Part shown: piece by piece, positions 36,524-44,248 of the stretch
Layout of the letters: every line of letters begins with the position of its first letter
Numbering within the stretch: position 1 is the stretch's first letter
Source: an uncultured Prevotellaceae bacterium
GTDB taxonomy: Bacteria > Bacteroidota > Bacteroidia > Bacteroidales > Bacteroidaceae
Length of the DNA: 58,894 nucleotides
Reading direction: 5' to 3'
Assembly: GCA_902771155.1 (NCBI GenBank)
Contig: CACXVS010000010.1
Location: forward strand, 1 to 58,894
Notes under the pieces: model-generated
Database searches by the model: none
What the model was told of the DNA's origin: nothing
Seen by the model: only the letters and a program-made list of their open reading frames with translations
Position numbers and translations under genes: made by a program

Positions 36524-37975
36524 ATGAAAAGACTACATACAATTCTGGCGGCTCTGACGCTCGCCACAGCAGCAAATGCGCAAATCGGCGCACCCTATAT
36601 CCACGATCCCTCGACACTGGCCGAGTGTGATGGCAAGTATTACACCTTCGGCACTGGTGGCGGTGGCCTGATCTCTGAAGATGGCTGGAGCTGGAACTCT
36701 GGCGCAGACCGTCCCGGTGGCGGTGCAGCCCCTGACGTACTGAAAATTGGCAATCGTTATCTCTGTATCTATGGTGCCACGGGTGGTGGTCTCGGTGGTG
36801 GTCACGCAGGCCGTATCCTCACGATGTGGAACAAGACCCTCGATCCCAAGTCGCCCGACTTCAAGTGGAGTGAGGCTGTCGAGGTGTGCTATTCCGACGG
36901 TATGGAGGATCAGGATGCCATCGACCCAGGTCTGTTGCTCGATCCTACGACTGGTCGTCTGTGGGTAAGTTACGGTACTTACTTCGGCACCATCCGTCTG
37001 ATTGAGCTTGATCCCAAGACCGGTTTCCGTGTAAAAGGTAACAAGGAGAAAGATATCGCCATCGACTGTGAGGCCTCCGACCTGATGTATCGCGACGGTT
37101 GGTACTACCTGCTCGGTACCCACGGCACTTGCTGCGACGGTGTCAACTCTACCTATAATATTGTGGTAGGCCGTTCTAAGAGTGTGGAAGGTCCGTACCT
37201 CGACAACGTAGGTCGTGATATGTTCCATGGTGGTGGTAAGATGGTGATTGCCGCCGAAGAGCGTGCTTGTGGTGCCGGCCACTTCGGACGTTTCATCGTT
37301 GATGAGGGCGTCGAGGTGATGTCGTTCCACTGGGAGGCCGACTTCGAGTTGAGCGGTCGCTCTACACTCGCTGTCCGTCCGCTGGTTTGGAAGAACGGCT
37401 GGCCCGTGGCTGGCGACAACTTCAAGGGTGGCAACCTGGCCATTCTGAGTGAGCGTCGTGGCTATGCCCTCGAACTCACCGTTGATTTCGTCCGCATGCA
37501 GCAGCAGCGTCAGGGTTGGTTCAACCGCAACCAGATGCAGGAACCCGCCAAGCCCATTGCCAACCAGACACTGGAAGAGGTGAAGGGCGCATGGCCAGAG
37601 GGTGAAATCCCTGCCCGTATCGGTGATTATATGTATCGTCCTCACCAGCGCTGGACCATTACCCCCGTTAACGAAGCAGGTGGCTATCTCAGCAATCCGT
37701 ATTTCAAGATTATGATCGAAGGTACCGAGCGCGCCCTTGCTGCTACAGCCAGCAAGGAAGTGACCACCGTTCCCGCCTATACAGGTGCTGACGAACAGCT
37801 CTGGCGTATCGAGCAGCTCACCGATGGAACCTACCGCATCATGCCGAAGGCCATCCCCGGTATCGAGGGCACTAACACGAAGTACTGCCTCTATTCAGCA
37901 GGCGACAGTACCCCGACCCTCGCCGAGTACGACTTCAACAGCGACAACTCTAAGTGGAACTTCCGCATCCACTAA
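36524..37975 (+). CDS. GH43 family glycosidase (arabinanase/arabinofuranosidase-like)
   Basis: 483 residues, signal peptide 1-19 (LTLATAANAQ). Catalytic GH43 triad: Asp28 in YIHDPSTLAE, Asp134 in DAIDPGLLLD and Glu183 in DCEASDLMYR. HGTCCDGVNSTYNIVVGRS and GPYLD are typical of the endo-1,5-arabinanase-like branch. From about residue 320 a C-terminal domain follows that ends EYDFNSDNSKWNFRIH and may bind carbohydrate. It starts one base after the stop of the other GH43 gene, so the two are translationally coupled. Ends the operon at a hairpin terminator. Confidence 0.87.
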   Translation: MKRLHTILAALTLATAANAQIGAPYIHDPSTLAECDGKYYTFGTGGGGLISEDGWSWNSGADRPGGGAAPDVLKIGNRYLCIYGATGGGLGGGHAGRILTMWNKTLDPKSPDFKWSEAVEVCYSDGMEDQDAIDPGLLLDPTTGRLWVSYGTYFGTIRLIELDPKTGFRVKGNKEKDIAIDCEASDLMYRDGWYYLLGTHGTCCDGVNSTYNIVVGRSKSVEGPYLDNVGRDMFHGGGKMVIAAEERACGAGHFGRFIVDEGVEVMSFHWEADFELSGRSTLAVRPLVWKNGWPVAGDNFKGGNLAILSERRGYALELTVDFVRMQQQRQGWFNRNQMQEPAKPIANQTLEEVKGAWPEGEIPARIGDYMYRPHQRWTITPVNEAGGYLSNPYFKIMIEGTERALAATASKEVTTVPAYTGADEQLWRIEQLTDGTYRIMPKAIPGIEGTNTKYCLYSAGDSTPTLAEYDFNSDNSKWNFRIH

Positions 37976-37998
37976 GACAAAAAATGTTAATAATTTGA

Positions 37999-38023
37999 AG
38001 GTGTCCCAACTTATGGGACACCT
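37999..38023 (+). terminator. Terminator of GH operon, overlapping upstream part of next promoter
   Basis: A nine-base-pair perfect stem (37999-38007 with 38015-38023) with a seven-base loop and a weak TTATTAT tail. It ends 7 bases before the next gene's -7 box, so it occupies the place of that promoter's -33 region. Confidence 0.7.
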
Positions 38024-38029
38024 TTATTA

Positions 38030-38037
38030 TATCTTTG
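38030..38037 (+). promoter_or_regulatory. Promoter -7 box for radical SAM gene
   Basis: TATCTTTG, 8 bases before the ATG at 38045; nearly leaderless, unless translation starts at the in-frame ATG at 38063. Confidence 0.65.
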
Positions 38038-38044
38038 CACCCGT

Positions 38045-39337
38045 ATGTTGACAGAAAAGACCATGGAGAAATTGCGAATCCTCGCAGAGTCGGCGAAATA
38101 CGATGTGTCGTGTTCGTCGAGCGGGACGGTGCGCAGTGGCAAGAAGGGTATGGTAGGCTCCACGGTCGGAGGAATAGGCATCTGCCATTCCTTTGCCGAT
38201 GATGGGCGCTGTATTTCTCTATTAAAGGTCATGCTGACGAATTACTGCATGTACGACTGTGCTTATTGCATCAATCGTCGGAGTAACGACATCAAACGGG
38301 CCACCCTTTCTGTCAGTGAGTTGGAAGAGATCACGATGGAGTTCTACCGCCGCAACTATATCGAGGGTCTGTTTTTGAGTAGTGGGGTGGTGCGTAATCC
38401 TGATTATACGATGGAACGGTTGACGGCCATCGCCCGAGATCTCCGCACGGTTCATCGCTTCAATGGTTATATCCACCTGAAGAGCATCCCAGGTGCCTCT
38501 CAGGAGCTGCTCAACGAGGCTGGGCGCTATGCCGACCGTATGAGTGTGAATATTGAGATTCCCAAAGAGGAATCACTGAAACTGTTGGCGCCTGAGAAGG
38601 ACCACAAGAGCGTGTTCCAGCCTATGAAGTTGATTCAGCAGGGCGTTCTGGAGAATAAGGAGGATAGAAAGAAATACCGTCATGTTCCCCGTTTTGTACC
38701 AGCCGGTCAATCGACGCAGATGATAGTGGGCGCTACGAAAGAGACCGATAAGGATATCCTGTCGATGTCGTCGATGCTCTATGGACAGCCTACCATGCGG
38801 CGCGTGTATTACTCCGGCTACGTCAGTGTGAACACCTACGATCCGCGACTACCTGTCTTGAAACAGCCACCCTTGGTGCGTGAGAACCGACTCTATCAGG
38901 CTGATTGGCTGATGCGCTTTTATCATTTCAATGTGGAAGAGATTGTAGATGACCTGCATGCAAACCTTGACTTGGAGGTTGATCCGAAACTGGCCTGGGC
39001 CCTGCGCCATCCTGAGGCCTTCCCTGTAGATATTAATACGGCCGATTATGAGCAACTGCTCCGAGTGCCCGGCCTTGGTACGAAGTCGGCATGGCTCATT
39101 GTCAACTCCCGTCGTTTCACCCGCCTTACCTCCTACGACCTGAAGAAGATGGGTGTGGTGATGAAGAAGGCGAAGTACTTTATTACCTGCCATGAACTGG
39201 CCTCCACCTACTCCACACCGATTGTGGGAATCAACGAGTTGCGCCCTGAACGCTTGCGCCCCTTGCTCATCTCAAAGGCTCAACAGAAACGGATAGCGGA
39301 AGAGCAACAGCTTAAACTCGACTTTGAAGATAGTTGA
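38045..39337 (+). CDS. Radical SAM protein, putative DNA modification/repair (TIGR03916 type)
   Basis: 430 residues. The radical SAM cluster motif CMYDCAYC (CxxxCxxC) holds the 4Fe-4S cluster. YDVSCSSSGTVR at the N-terminus and the region PVDINTADYEQLLRVPGLGTKSAWLIVNSRR near the C-terminus (a helix-hairpin-helix DNA-binding motif) are diagnostic of the putative DNA-repair radical SAM family linked to uracil-DNA glycosylase-like partners. The substrate and reaction have not been established as far as I know. The partner gene follows after 5 bases. Start at 38045 is very close to the promoter; the next in-frame ATG (38063) would also give a plausible N-terminus. Confidence 0.9.
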   Translation: MLTEKTMEKLRILAESAKYDVSCSSSGTVRSGKKGMVGSTVGGIGICHSFADDGRCISLLKVMLTNYCMYDCAYCINRRSNDIKRATLSVSELEEITMEFYRRNYIEGLFLSSGVVRNPDYTMERLTAIARDLRTVHRFNGYIHLKSIPGASQELLNEAGRYADRMSVNIEIPKEESLKLLAPEKDHKSVFQPMKLIQQGVLENKEDRKKYRHVPRFVPAGQSTQMIVGATKETDKDILSMSSMLYGQPTMRRVYYSGYVSVNTYDPRLPVLKQPPLVRENRLYQADWLMRFYHFNVEEIVDDLHANLDLEVDPKLAWALRHPEAFPVDINTADYEQLLRVPGLGTKSAWLIVNSRRFTRLTSYDLKKMGVVMKKAKYFITCHELASTYSTPIVGINELRPERLRPLLISKAQQKRIAEEQQLKLDFEDS

Positions 39338-39342
39338 TAGTT

Positions 39343-40128
39343 ATGATATGTTATACGTTTGACGGAACGATGGATGGGCTTTTGACAGCTGTGTTCGATG
39401 CCTATGCCCTCCACGAACAGCCTGAGCAGTTGCTGAAGGAAGGCCATGCGCTACCGCTGTTCTGCGACCATCTCTATCACGTATCTACCGATGAAGAGAA
39501 AGCACGAAGGGTGTGGACTGGCTTAGAGAAGCGGTTATCCCATGAAGCCTTGAAACTCATCTCCGTCAGTTGGCTGTCAGAACTGTCGGAATTGCCTACA
39601 CCGCTGTTCCAATATATATATAAGGTGTTTGCCCCATCTGTCGGGAATTGTGAAAGTATTGAACGGAACTTTGCCGATCCCGATGTGCTGGCAGTCACTA
39701 ACATTGCCCGCCGTGTACTCCACGAACAACTCCGCATGAAGCAGTTCATCCGTTTCCAAAAGGCCAAAGACGGCACTTACCTCGCCGTCGTATCGCCCGA
39801 CCATAATGTTTTGCCGCTCATTACCGACCATTTCTCCGACCGTTTCAACGATCAGCCTTGGCTCATCTACGATGCCAAGCGGCATTATGGGTATTATTAC
39901 GATGGTGCAAAGGTGATCCGTATTACTTTTGAAAACGAATCAGCCGTTCCCTTCAACTTGTCGAACGGTAAACTCAATGCCGAAACACTCAGTAGCGACG
40001 ACCAACTCTTTCAGGATCTCTGGCGTACCTACTTTAAGGCCATCTGCATCCGTGAACGCATGAACCCCCGCAAACAACTCAGCGACATGCCCCGTCGCTA
40101 TTGGAAATACATGACGGAGAAGAATTAG
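39343..40128 (+). CDS. TIGR03915/DUF4130 family putative DNA metabolism protein
   Basis: 261 residues starting MICYTFDGTMDGLLTAVFDAY, the family N-terminus. Other recognisable parts are FADPDVLAVTNIARRVLHEQLRMKQFIRF, SPDHNVLPLITDHFSDRF, WLIYDAKRHYGYYY and the basic C-terminal IRERMNPRKQLSDMPRRYWKYM. In many genomes this domain is fused to a uracil-DNA glycosylase domain; here no glycosylase is attached, so the protein is the short form. Always paired with the radical SAM gene upstream, pointing to a common DNA or nucleotide repair step. Its last four bases overlap the convergent HAD gene. An upstream TTG start was rejected in favour of the ATG at 39343. Confidence 0.88.
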   Translation: MICYTFDGTMDGLLTAVFDAYALHEQPEQLLKEGHALPLFCDHLYHVSTDEEKARRVWTGLEKRLSHEALKLISVSWLSELSELPTPLFQYIYKVFAPSVGNCESIERNFADPDVLAVTNIARRVLHEQLRMKQFIRFQKAKDGTYLAVVSPDHNVLPLITDHFSDRFNDQPWLIYDAKRHYGYYYDGAKVIRITFENESAVPFNLSNGKLNAETLSSDDQLFQDLWRTYFKAICIRERMNPRKQLSDMPRRYWKYMTEKN

Positions 40129-41183
40129 AATACAAAATCTACTTTCTGCACATTAAAACCATAGATGGTCTTAAAGTCGTCGCGCATCGAGATGACGTGG
40201 AAACCGGCATCGCGCCACTTCTGACCCAGAGCGAGGGCCTTTTCACGGTTGGCGTGATCACGGGCGTCGTCATCGGCGATGAGCTGGAAGACGGCAGTAC
40301 GGTACTTCTTGTTGCTCAGACAGTAGTTGTGCATGGAGACGTCACCACCGCTGTTGCCAAACGACATGACGGGCACCTTGCCTATCTCCTGAGAGATCTG
40401 CTTCACCTTGTTGGTCTTGAGGTTCTTGATGATCAACTGGTCGGTACGTACCAGATACTCGTCTTTGTTCATGGTATAATCGACACCCGCTGTCTCACCC
40501 TGCTTGTTGGATTCGAACTTGACGTCCATACCGATCACTCGGTTGGGGGCGATGCCGATGGACTCTACGAGTGCACGACAGATAAAACGGTCGGAACCTG
40601 AGACGACATAGACAGTGAAGCCTTTGGCCTTCAGATAGTCATACACCTCGAGCATGGGCTGGTAGAAGCTCTTGCCATAGGTCATGCCCTTGAATCCGTT
40701 GACCTGCTTCTCACCGTAAGCCTTGACGTAGGCGTCGAACTCAGCGATGGTCATGCCAGCGTAGGCCTTGGCTGCGGCATAGGCGTGGATCATGTCGAAG
40801 TGGTCGGGGAGTTTCTTTCCAGTGCGCACGAAGTCACGGATGGCCTGTGCTGCCTGGCGCACGTCCTCGGGGGCCTTGTCCTTATACGAAGGATCGTCGA
40901 GCACGCGGTATTCGAGCATAAGATACTCGAAATAGCTGGGATAGAGCTCACCGACGAAGGTACCGTCCATATCGGTGGTGACAATTCGGTCTTCAATGGG
41001 GATAAAGTTGGACGACTGTGGGCTCGTCACATCCTCCACGTAAGCCTGCAGGGCCGTCAGTGCCTCACAGTTGTTCCACGAGGGGAAATAGTTCTTTGCA
41101 GAGATGCTCTCCGTATAATTCTTGCTACAGCTAGACAATAAAGTGACCACTGTAATGGATACAAATAGTATATACTTTCTCAT
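40125..41183 (-). CDS. HAD family phosphatase-like lipoprotein
   Basis: 352 residues. Lipoprotein signal MRKYILFVSITVVTLLSSC (Cys19). The HAD core has nucleophile motif TTDMDGTFVGEL, motif II VYVVSGSDRF and the acidic MSFGNSGGDVSM for metal binding. So it should be a Mg-dependent phosphohydrolase tethered outside the cytoplasm, in the periplasm or outer membrane. The substrate is unknown; a class of related exported acid phosphatases acts on nucleotides and phosphocholine. Own promoter at 41228. It converges with the DUF4130 gene with a four-base overlap. Confidence 0.8.
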   Translation of the reverse strand: MRKYILFVSITVVTLLSSCSKNYTESISAKNYFPSWNNCEALTALQAYVEDVTSPQSSNFIPIEDRIVTTDMDGTFVGELYPSYFEYLMLEYRVLDDPSYKDKAPEDVRQAAQAIRDFVRTGKKLPDHFDMIHAYAAAKAYAGMTIAEFDAYVKAYGEKQVNGFKGMTYGKSFYQPMLEVYDYLKAKGFTVYVVSGSDRFICRALVESIGIAPNRVIGMDVKFESNKQGETAGVDYTMNKDEYLVRTDQLIIKNLKTNKVKQISQEIGKVPVMSFGNSGGDVSMHNYCLSNKKYRTAVFQLIADDDARDHANREKALALGQKWRDAGFHVISMRDDFKTIYGFNVQKVDFVF

Positions 41184-41227
41184 GCCAAATGTTGTTTAAG
41201 TTAATAATAATTGTTTGATTTCAAATA

Positions 41228-41235
41228 CAAAGATA
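41228..41235 (-). promoter_or_regulatory. Promoter -7 box for HAD lipoprotein gene
   Basis: Minus-strand TATCTTTG, 45 bases before the ATG at 41183. Confidence 0.65.
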
Positions 41236-41298
41236 GTCATTTTTTTGCAAACCCCCATCAAAATAACCTTTTTTTAATCTTTGTGATCAAAATCCTAC

Positions 41299-41715
41299 TT
41301 AAGGCTTGAAGCCTATCTGCCAGACGGCTTTCACACCCTCGCAGAGGTCGTAGAGGATATGACGGCCCTGACTGCGCCGTCCAGCGGGGAGGAAATTGGG
41401 AACAAATCGCGTGATGTGATGGCGGATATTGAAATCTTTCGGATCATCGACACCGATACTCTCAACATGCAGACTGAAACGGCCAATGCCAGGGAGGACA
41501 ATGGTCTGGCCATCACGTAGCTTTTCCTTGATAATATCCTGCAACTCCGTTATCACACCGATGACGGTGCCTTCCGAAAAACTGCTGTTACGGCATACCT
41601 CTTCAGCGATTTCATCAAGTGTTACATCGCCTTGACTGACTGCTTTCGCAAAATATTTTCCATAAGAGCTGTTGCTCATGATATTGTTCTTGATAAGTTT
41701 AATATGTACTGCCAT
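41299..41715 (-). CDS. HU-like DNA-binding protein (Bacteroidales HU-domain type)
   Basis: 138 residues starting MAVHIKLIKNN. It shows the pattern of Bacteroidales HU-like proteins: SYGKYFAKAVSQGDVTLDEIAEEV, an internal helical body (VITELQDIIKEKLRDGQTIVLPGIGRFSLHV) and a C-terminal arm with RHHITRFVPNFLPAGRRSQ. Such genes are common next to virE-type genes in prophage-like or satellite islands, as here (downstream of VirE on the same strand). It may bend DNA or serve the replication of that island. No Bacteroidetes -7 box is evident upstream; an ATATGACCAC element and twin palindromes lie in the 205-base gap to the VirE gene. Confidence 0.82.
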   Translation of the reverse strand: MAVHIKLIKNNIMSNSSYGKYFAKAVSQGDVTLDEIAEEVCRNSSFSEGTVIGVITELQDIIKEKLRDGQTIVLPGIGRFSLHVESIGVDDPKDFNIRHHITRFVPNFLPAGRRSQGRHILYDLCEGVKAVWQIGFKP

Positions 41716-41785
41716 TTTTTTCTATGCTATTTTTAAGTTTACCATCATTTTCTTTATAACCTATTATATATCAGTTGTTTTATTG

Positions 41786-41797
41786 ATATGACCACGA
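41786..41797. promoter_or_regulatory. ATATGACCAC element upstream of HU-like gene
   Basis: ATATGACCACGA, 71 bases before the HU-like start. The first ten bases are identical to both arms of the inverted repeat upstream of the VirE gene (44034-44062), suggesting one regulator for both genes. Confidence 0.45.
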
Positions 41798-41825
41798 TTT
41801 TCTCACCATCATAGTCTTCTTCTAA

Positions 41826-41912
41826 AGTAAAACAAGTTGTTTTACTGTGTAAAGTAGCATCTATTCAGTGTTTATCGATGCTTTAAACGATAGTAAAACA
41901 ACTTGTTTTACT
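41826..41912. repeat. Twin 21-bp palindromes in inverted orientation
   Basis: 41826-41846 and 41892-41912 are exact reverse complements of each other, and each is itself palindromic apart from its central base (half site AGTAAAACAA). Between them AAAGTAGCATC and GATGCTTTAA form a further imperfect inverted repeat, so the whole 87 bp can fold into a nested cruciform. The second palindrome starts 8 bases beyond the VirE stop codon. They could serve as terminators, operators or recombination/origin elements. No clear T-run follows on the minus strand. Confidence 0.7.
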
Positions 41913-41920
41913 TTTTGTGA

Positions 41921-43939
41921 TTACTTCTCTTTCATACGATAAGACGCTCCTTTTGTCTGTTTCTTATGTTCATAACCCATATCAGATAGTTTGTACCCGA
42001 GTTCTTTGTCGGTATGTTTCTTAACGACGAAGGTAGGAAAGGCCTTTTCTAACCGTTTCATGATGTTCTTCACGAGGATGAACTTGGCATCCTCGGGCGT
42101 GTCCTCGGGCGAAAGGTAGTTGAGTTCAATCATTCTTCCATAATCATAGACCTGCTGGAAGTCCTGATTCTGCTCAATGATACGCTCGTTTTCATCGTCC
42201 TCGAACCAATAGCGATGCCCCTGTTCAAGCTCAGTCTTAAGTTGCGCATAAAGTTGCTCATAATTGATAAACCCAGAGTTATCGATTTCGTCGGCATAGA
42301 CGCAGATGAAACGACGCGAGCCGGTGGGATCCGTCAGCGGACGGAGGTTATTGGTGGTGGCTATGAACGAGGCAAAACGTTGGCGCTCTTCCATCGTCTT
42401 TCCGTACGGTGGACGGAATTTTACATCGTGTTTGGAGATCAGGTACTTCAACAACGGCTGCTGACTTTTCGACATGGCGTCAAACTCATCGATGTTAATG
42501 AGTGCATAGCTGGACATGGCGATGAAGATATCATTGTCATTCTTCATCGAGATGCGGTCATTGAAATACATCTGCAGGTAGTTGGGCAACAGCCGGGCGC
42601 AGAAAGTGGTTTTGCCAGAGCCTTGCGGACCGATGAGCAGAGGCACAATGGCATTACCGTGCTGACGGTCCTTGCCAAGCCACTGGGCCACCATGGAAAG
42701 CATCCACTTGTGGAAGTCCTCTTCCCAATAAGGATTCGTGGTCTTCACGCGGCGGGCCATTTCACCTACATAATCGTGCTTGCCATTCCACTGGGGCAGG
42801 TGCTTGATATAATCCTCCATCGGATAATAACGCTGGATAAGGTTCGAGTCGATATAACGGTTCAGATCTTTGTCCCACGACTCGACACCTGCCTTCAACG
42901 CCTTGATGGCCATCGTGTTACGGGCGGCTTGATCCAACGGCTGGAAACCATAGCCGACAGCGTTCATGCGATATTCGGGTGTACCTGTCATCACGTTGAG
43001 CCGCAGCGTGTAGTGTTCCTTCATATAAGCCTCGGTTTTGTAGGTGAGCAGGGCCGAAGGACGGGTGAACTTCATCGGGATTGTCTTCAAGGTGTTGCGG
43101 AGATAAGCTGACTTGAAGGCGGATTCAATGCTTTCGCGGTTTTCGACGCCTCCCAATATCGGAATGAACATGGCGACACGGGCTGCCCATGCCTGAGGGA
43201 GCCCCATCTGGCGACAACCATCAGCCAACTCTTCGAGAACGGCGGTAGCAAAGAACTCGTCTTCACGAATGTCACGATACTTTTCGATGGCGGCATTGAG
43301 ACAATCATGGAAACGGCGCATCCGACTGTTGCGCAGACTGAGACCAGGAATCTCCTCCGGGTAGTTGTAGTCGCTGATGTCCTCTTGCATACTTTGGAAT
43401 TCGGGTGTTGTCTCAGGTTCCGAACTCACAAAGATGGGCATGGCTGCCGGATTATAAAACGGTTGTGGGTCGTAGCTGGCCTTGCAAGCTGACTCGAAAG
43501 TGGGCTTGTGTTCCGCCAGCGGTGTACCCAACTGAGAAGAGTAGATGTAATGCAACTTGCGGAAGGCATTGAGCAGGGCTGTGTCTGTAGGCTCGCCATC
43601 AGAAACGGTATAGGGACAGACGATGTGGAGCGAATGTCCGTCGTGGCCGAGGAAGCAGAGTAGCGTATAGGGTTGCTGGGCAGCAAGTCGTTTGTAGGCC
43701 TCAACCGTGGACAAGTCGCGTAGATTCTCCAGTGAAAGGAGTACGAGCGTATTGAGACTTTTGGCCTTTATCGTCTCATTTTGCTTCTGCCATTCTGCAG
43801 CAAAACATACCTCTTTATGATAATCCCGAACTCTCTCCTGACGGAAATAGCCGTTCTTTAACTGCGCCACGAACTCATCGAGTTCTTCACGCGTGTACCT
43901 CTTTTCATTCTTTTCAATGTTGATGGTTGTTATCCTCAT
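41921..43939 (-). CDS. VirE-family protein (BT4734/BF3469 N-terminal domain plus VirE ATPase)
   Basis: 672 residues. The first 330 residues form the Bacteroidales-specific N-terminal primase-like domain (FLGHDGHSLHIVCPYT, FYNPAAMPIF). The C-terminal part is a virulence-associated-E P-loop helicase: Walker A LIGPQGSGKTTFCARLL, Walker B SYALINIDEFDAM, and sensor ASFIATTNNLRPL followed by the arginine-finger-like TGSRRFICV. This layout suggests a primase-helicase that starts replication of a mobile element. Own promoter at 43967-43974. Downstream it shares a regulatory element with the HU-like gene. No integrase, relaxase or capsid gene is visible, so the element is either minimal or decayed. 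Confidence 0.88.
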   Translation of the reverse strand: MRITTINIEKNEKRYTREELDEFVAQLKNGYFRQERVRDYHKEVCFAAEWQKQNETIKAKSLNTLVLLSLENLRDLSTVEAYKRLAAQQPYTLLCFLGHDGHSLHIVCPYTVSDGEPTDTALLNAFRKLHYIYSSQLGTPLAEHKPTFESACKASYDPQPFYNPAAMPIFVSSEPETTPEFQSMQEDISDYNYPEEIPGLSLRNSRMRRFHDCLNAAIEKYRDIREDEFFATAVLEELADGCRQMGLPQAWAARVAMFIPILGGVENRESIESAFKSAYLRNTLKTIPMKFTRPSALLTYKTEAYMKEHYTLRLNVMTGTPEYRMNAVGYGFQPLDQAARNTMAIKALKAGVESWDKDLNRYIDSNLIQRYYPMEDYIKHLPQWNGKHDYVGEMARRVKTTNPYWEEDFHKWMLSMVAQWLGKDRQHGNAIVPLLIGPQGSGKTTFCARLLPNYLQMYFNDRISMKNDNDIFIAMSSYALINIDEFDAMSKSQQPLLKYLISKHDVKFRPPYGKTMEERQRFASFIATTNNLRPLTDPTGSRRFICVYADEIDNSGFINYEQLYAQLKTELEQGHRYWFEDDENERIIEQNQDFQQVYDYGRMIELNYLSPEDTPEDAKFILVKNIMKRLEKAFPTFVVKKHTDKELGYKLSDMGYEHKKQTKGASYRMKEK

Positions 43940-43966
43940 TTTTTAAGCGTGTTTTTAAATGAGGTG

Positions 43967-43974
43967 CAAAGGTA
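43967..43974 (-). promoter_or_regulatory. Promoter -7 box for VirE gene
   Basis: Minus-strand TACCTTTG, 28 bases before the ATG at 43939. Confidence 0.65.
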
Positions 43975-44033
43975 CAACATTTATTTGTAAAAATGCAAGT
44001 TTTTGCAGGAAATCTTTCAAAACGCCTACAAAT

Positions 44034-44062
44034 ATATGACCACAAACAAATTGTGGTCATAT
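44034..44062. promoter_or_regulatory. Inverted repeat with ATATGACCACAA arms upstream of VirE gene
   Basis: Perfect 12-base arms (44034-44045 and 44051-44062) around ACAAA. A third half site ATGACCACAAA lies at 44099-44109 and a related one stands before the HU-like gene. The position 60-140 bases upstream of the VirE promoter, and between two divergent genes, fits an operator. Confidence 0.5.
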
Positions 44063-44168
44063 ACTCAAATATCTTATAACCAATATATTATATGTAAAAT
44101 GACCACAAAGATTGTTTCTAGACAGAATAAATGAGAGAATCTGCGTCTATATGCAAACGCCATCATAT

Positions 44169-44189
44169 TTGCGAATAATTTATTCGCAA
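44169..44189. promoter_or_regulatory. Inverted repeat TTGCGAATA-n3-TATTCGCAA
   Basis: Nine-base perfect arms separated by ATT, ending 28 bases before the -7 box at 44218. The place matches the -33 to -50 zone of that promoter, so it could bind a repressor or activator of the 44249-48237 genes. Confidence 0.45.
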
Positions 44190-44217
44190 TATATTTTGAG
44201 ATTTGGCCGATTTATGC

Positions 44218-44225
44218 TAACTTTG
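44218..44225 (+). promoter_or_regulatory. Promoter -7 box for the 44249-48237 operon
   Basis: TAACTTTG, 23 bases before the ATG at 44249. The next two genes follow at gaps of 14 and 12 bases and have no box of their own. Confidence 0.65.
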
Positions 44226-44248
44226 CACGCTGAATAAAGTGACTTCAG

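Noticed and set aside
38015..38062. Radical SAM gene as a frameshifted or truncated copy
   Set aside because: Both ATG 38045 and ATG 38063 give an intact family N-terminus (YDVSCSSSG follows); the reading frame has no defect.
41184..44248. Complete integrative element or prophage around VirE/HU
   Set aside because: No integrase, relaxase, capsid, lysis gene, tRNA or flanking direct repeats were seen; only two genes and repeats support a mobile origin.
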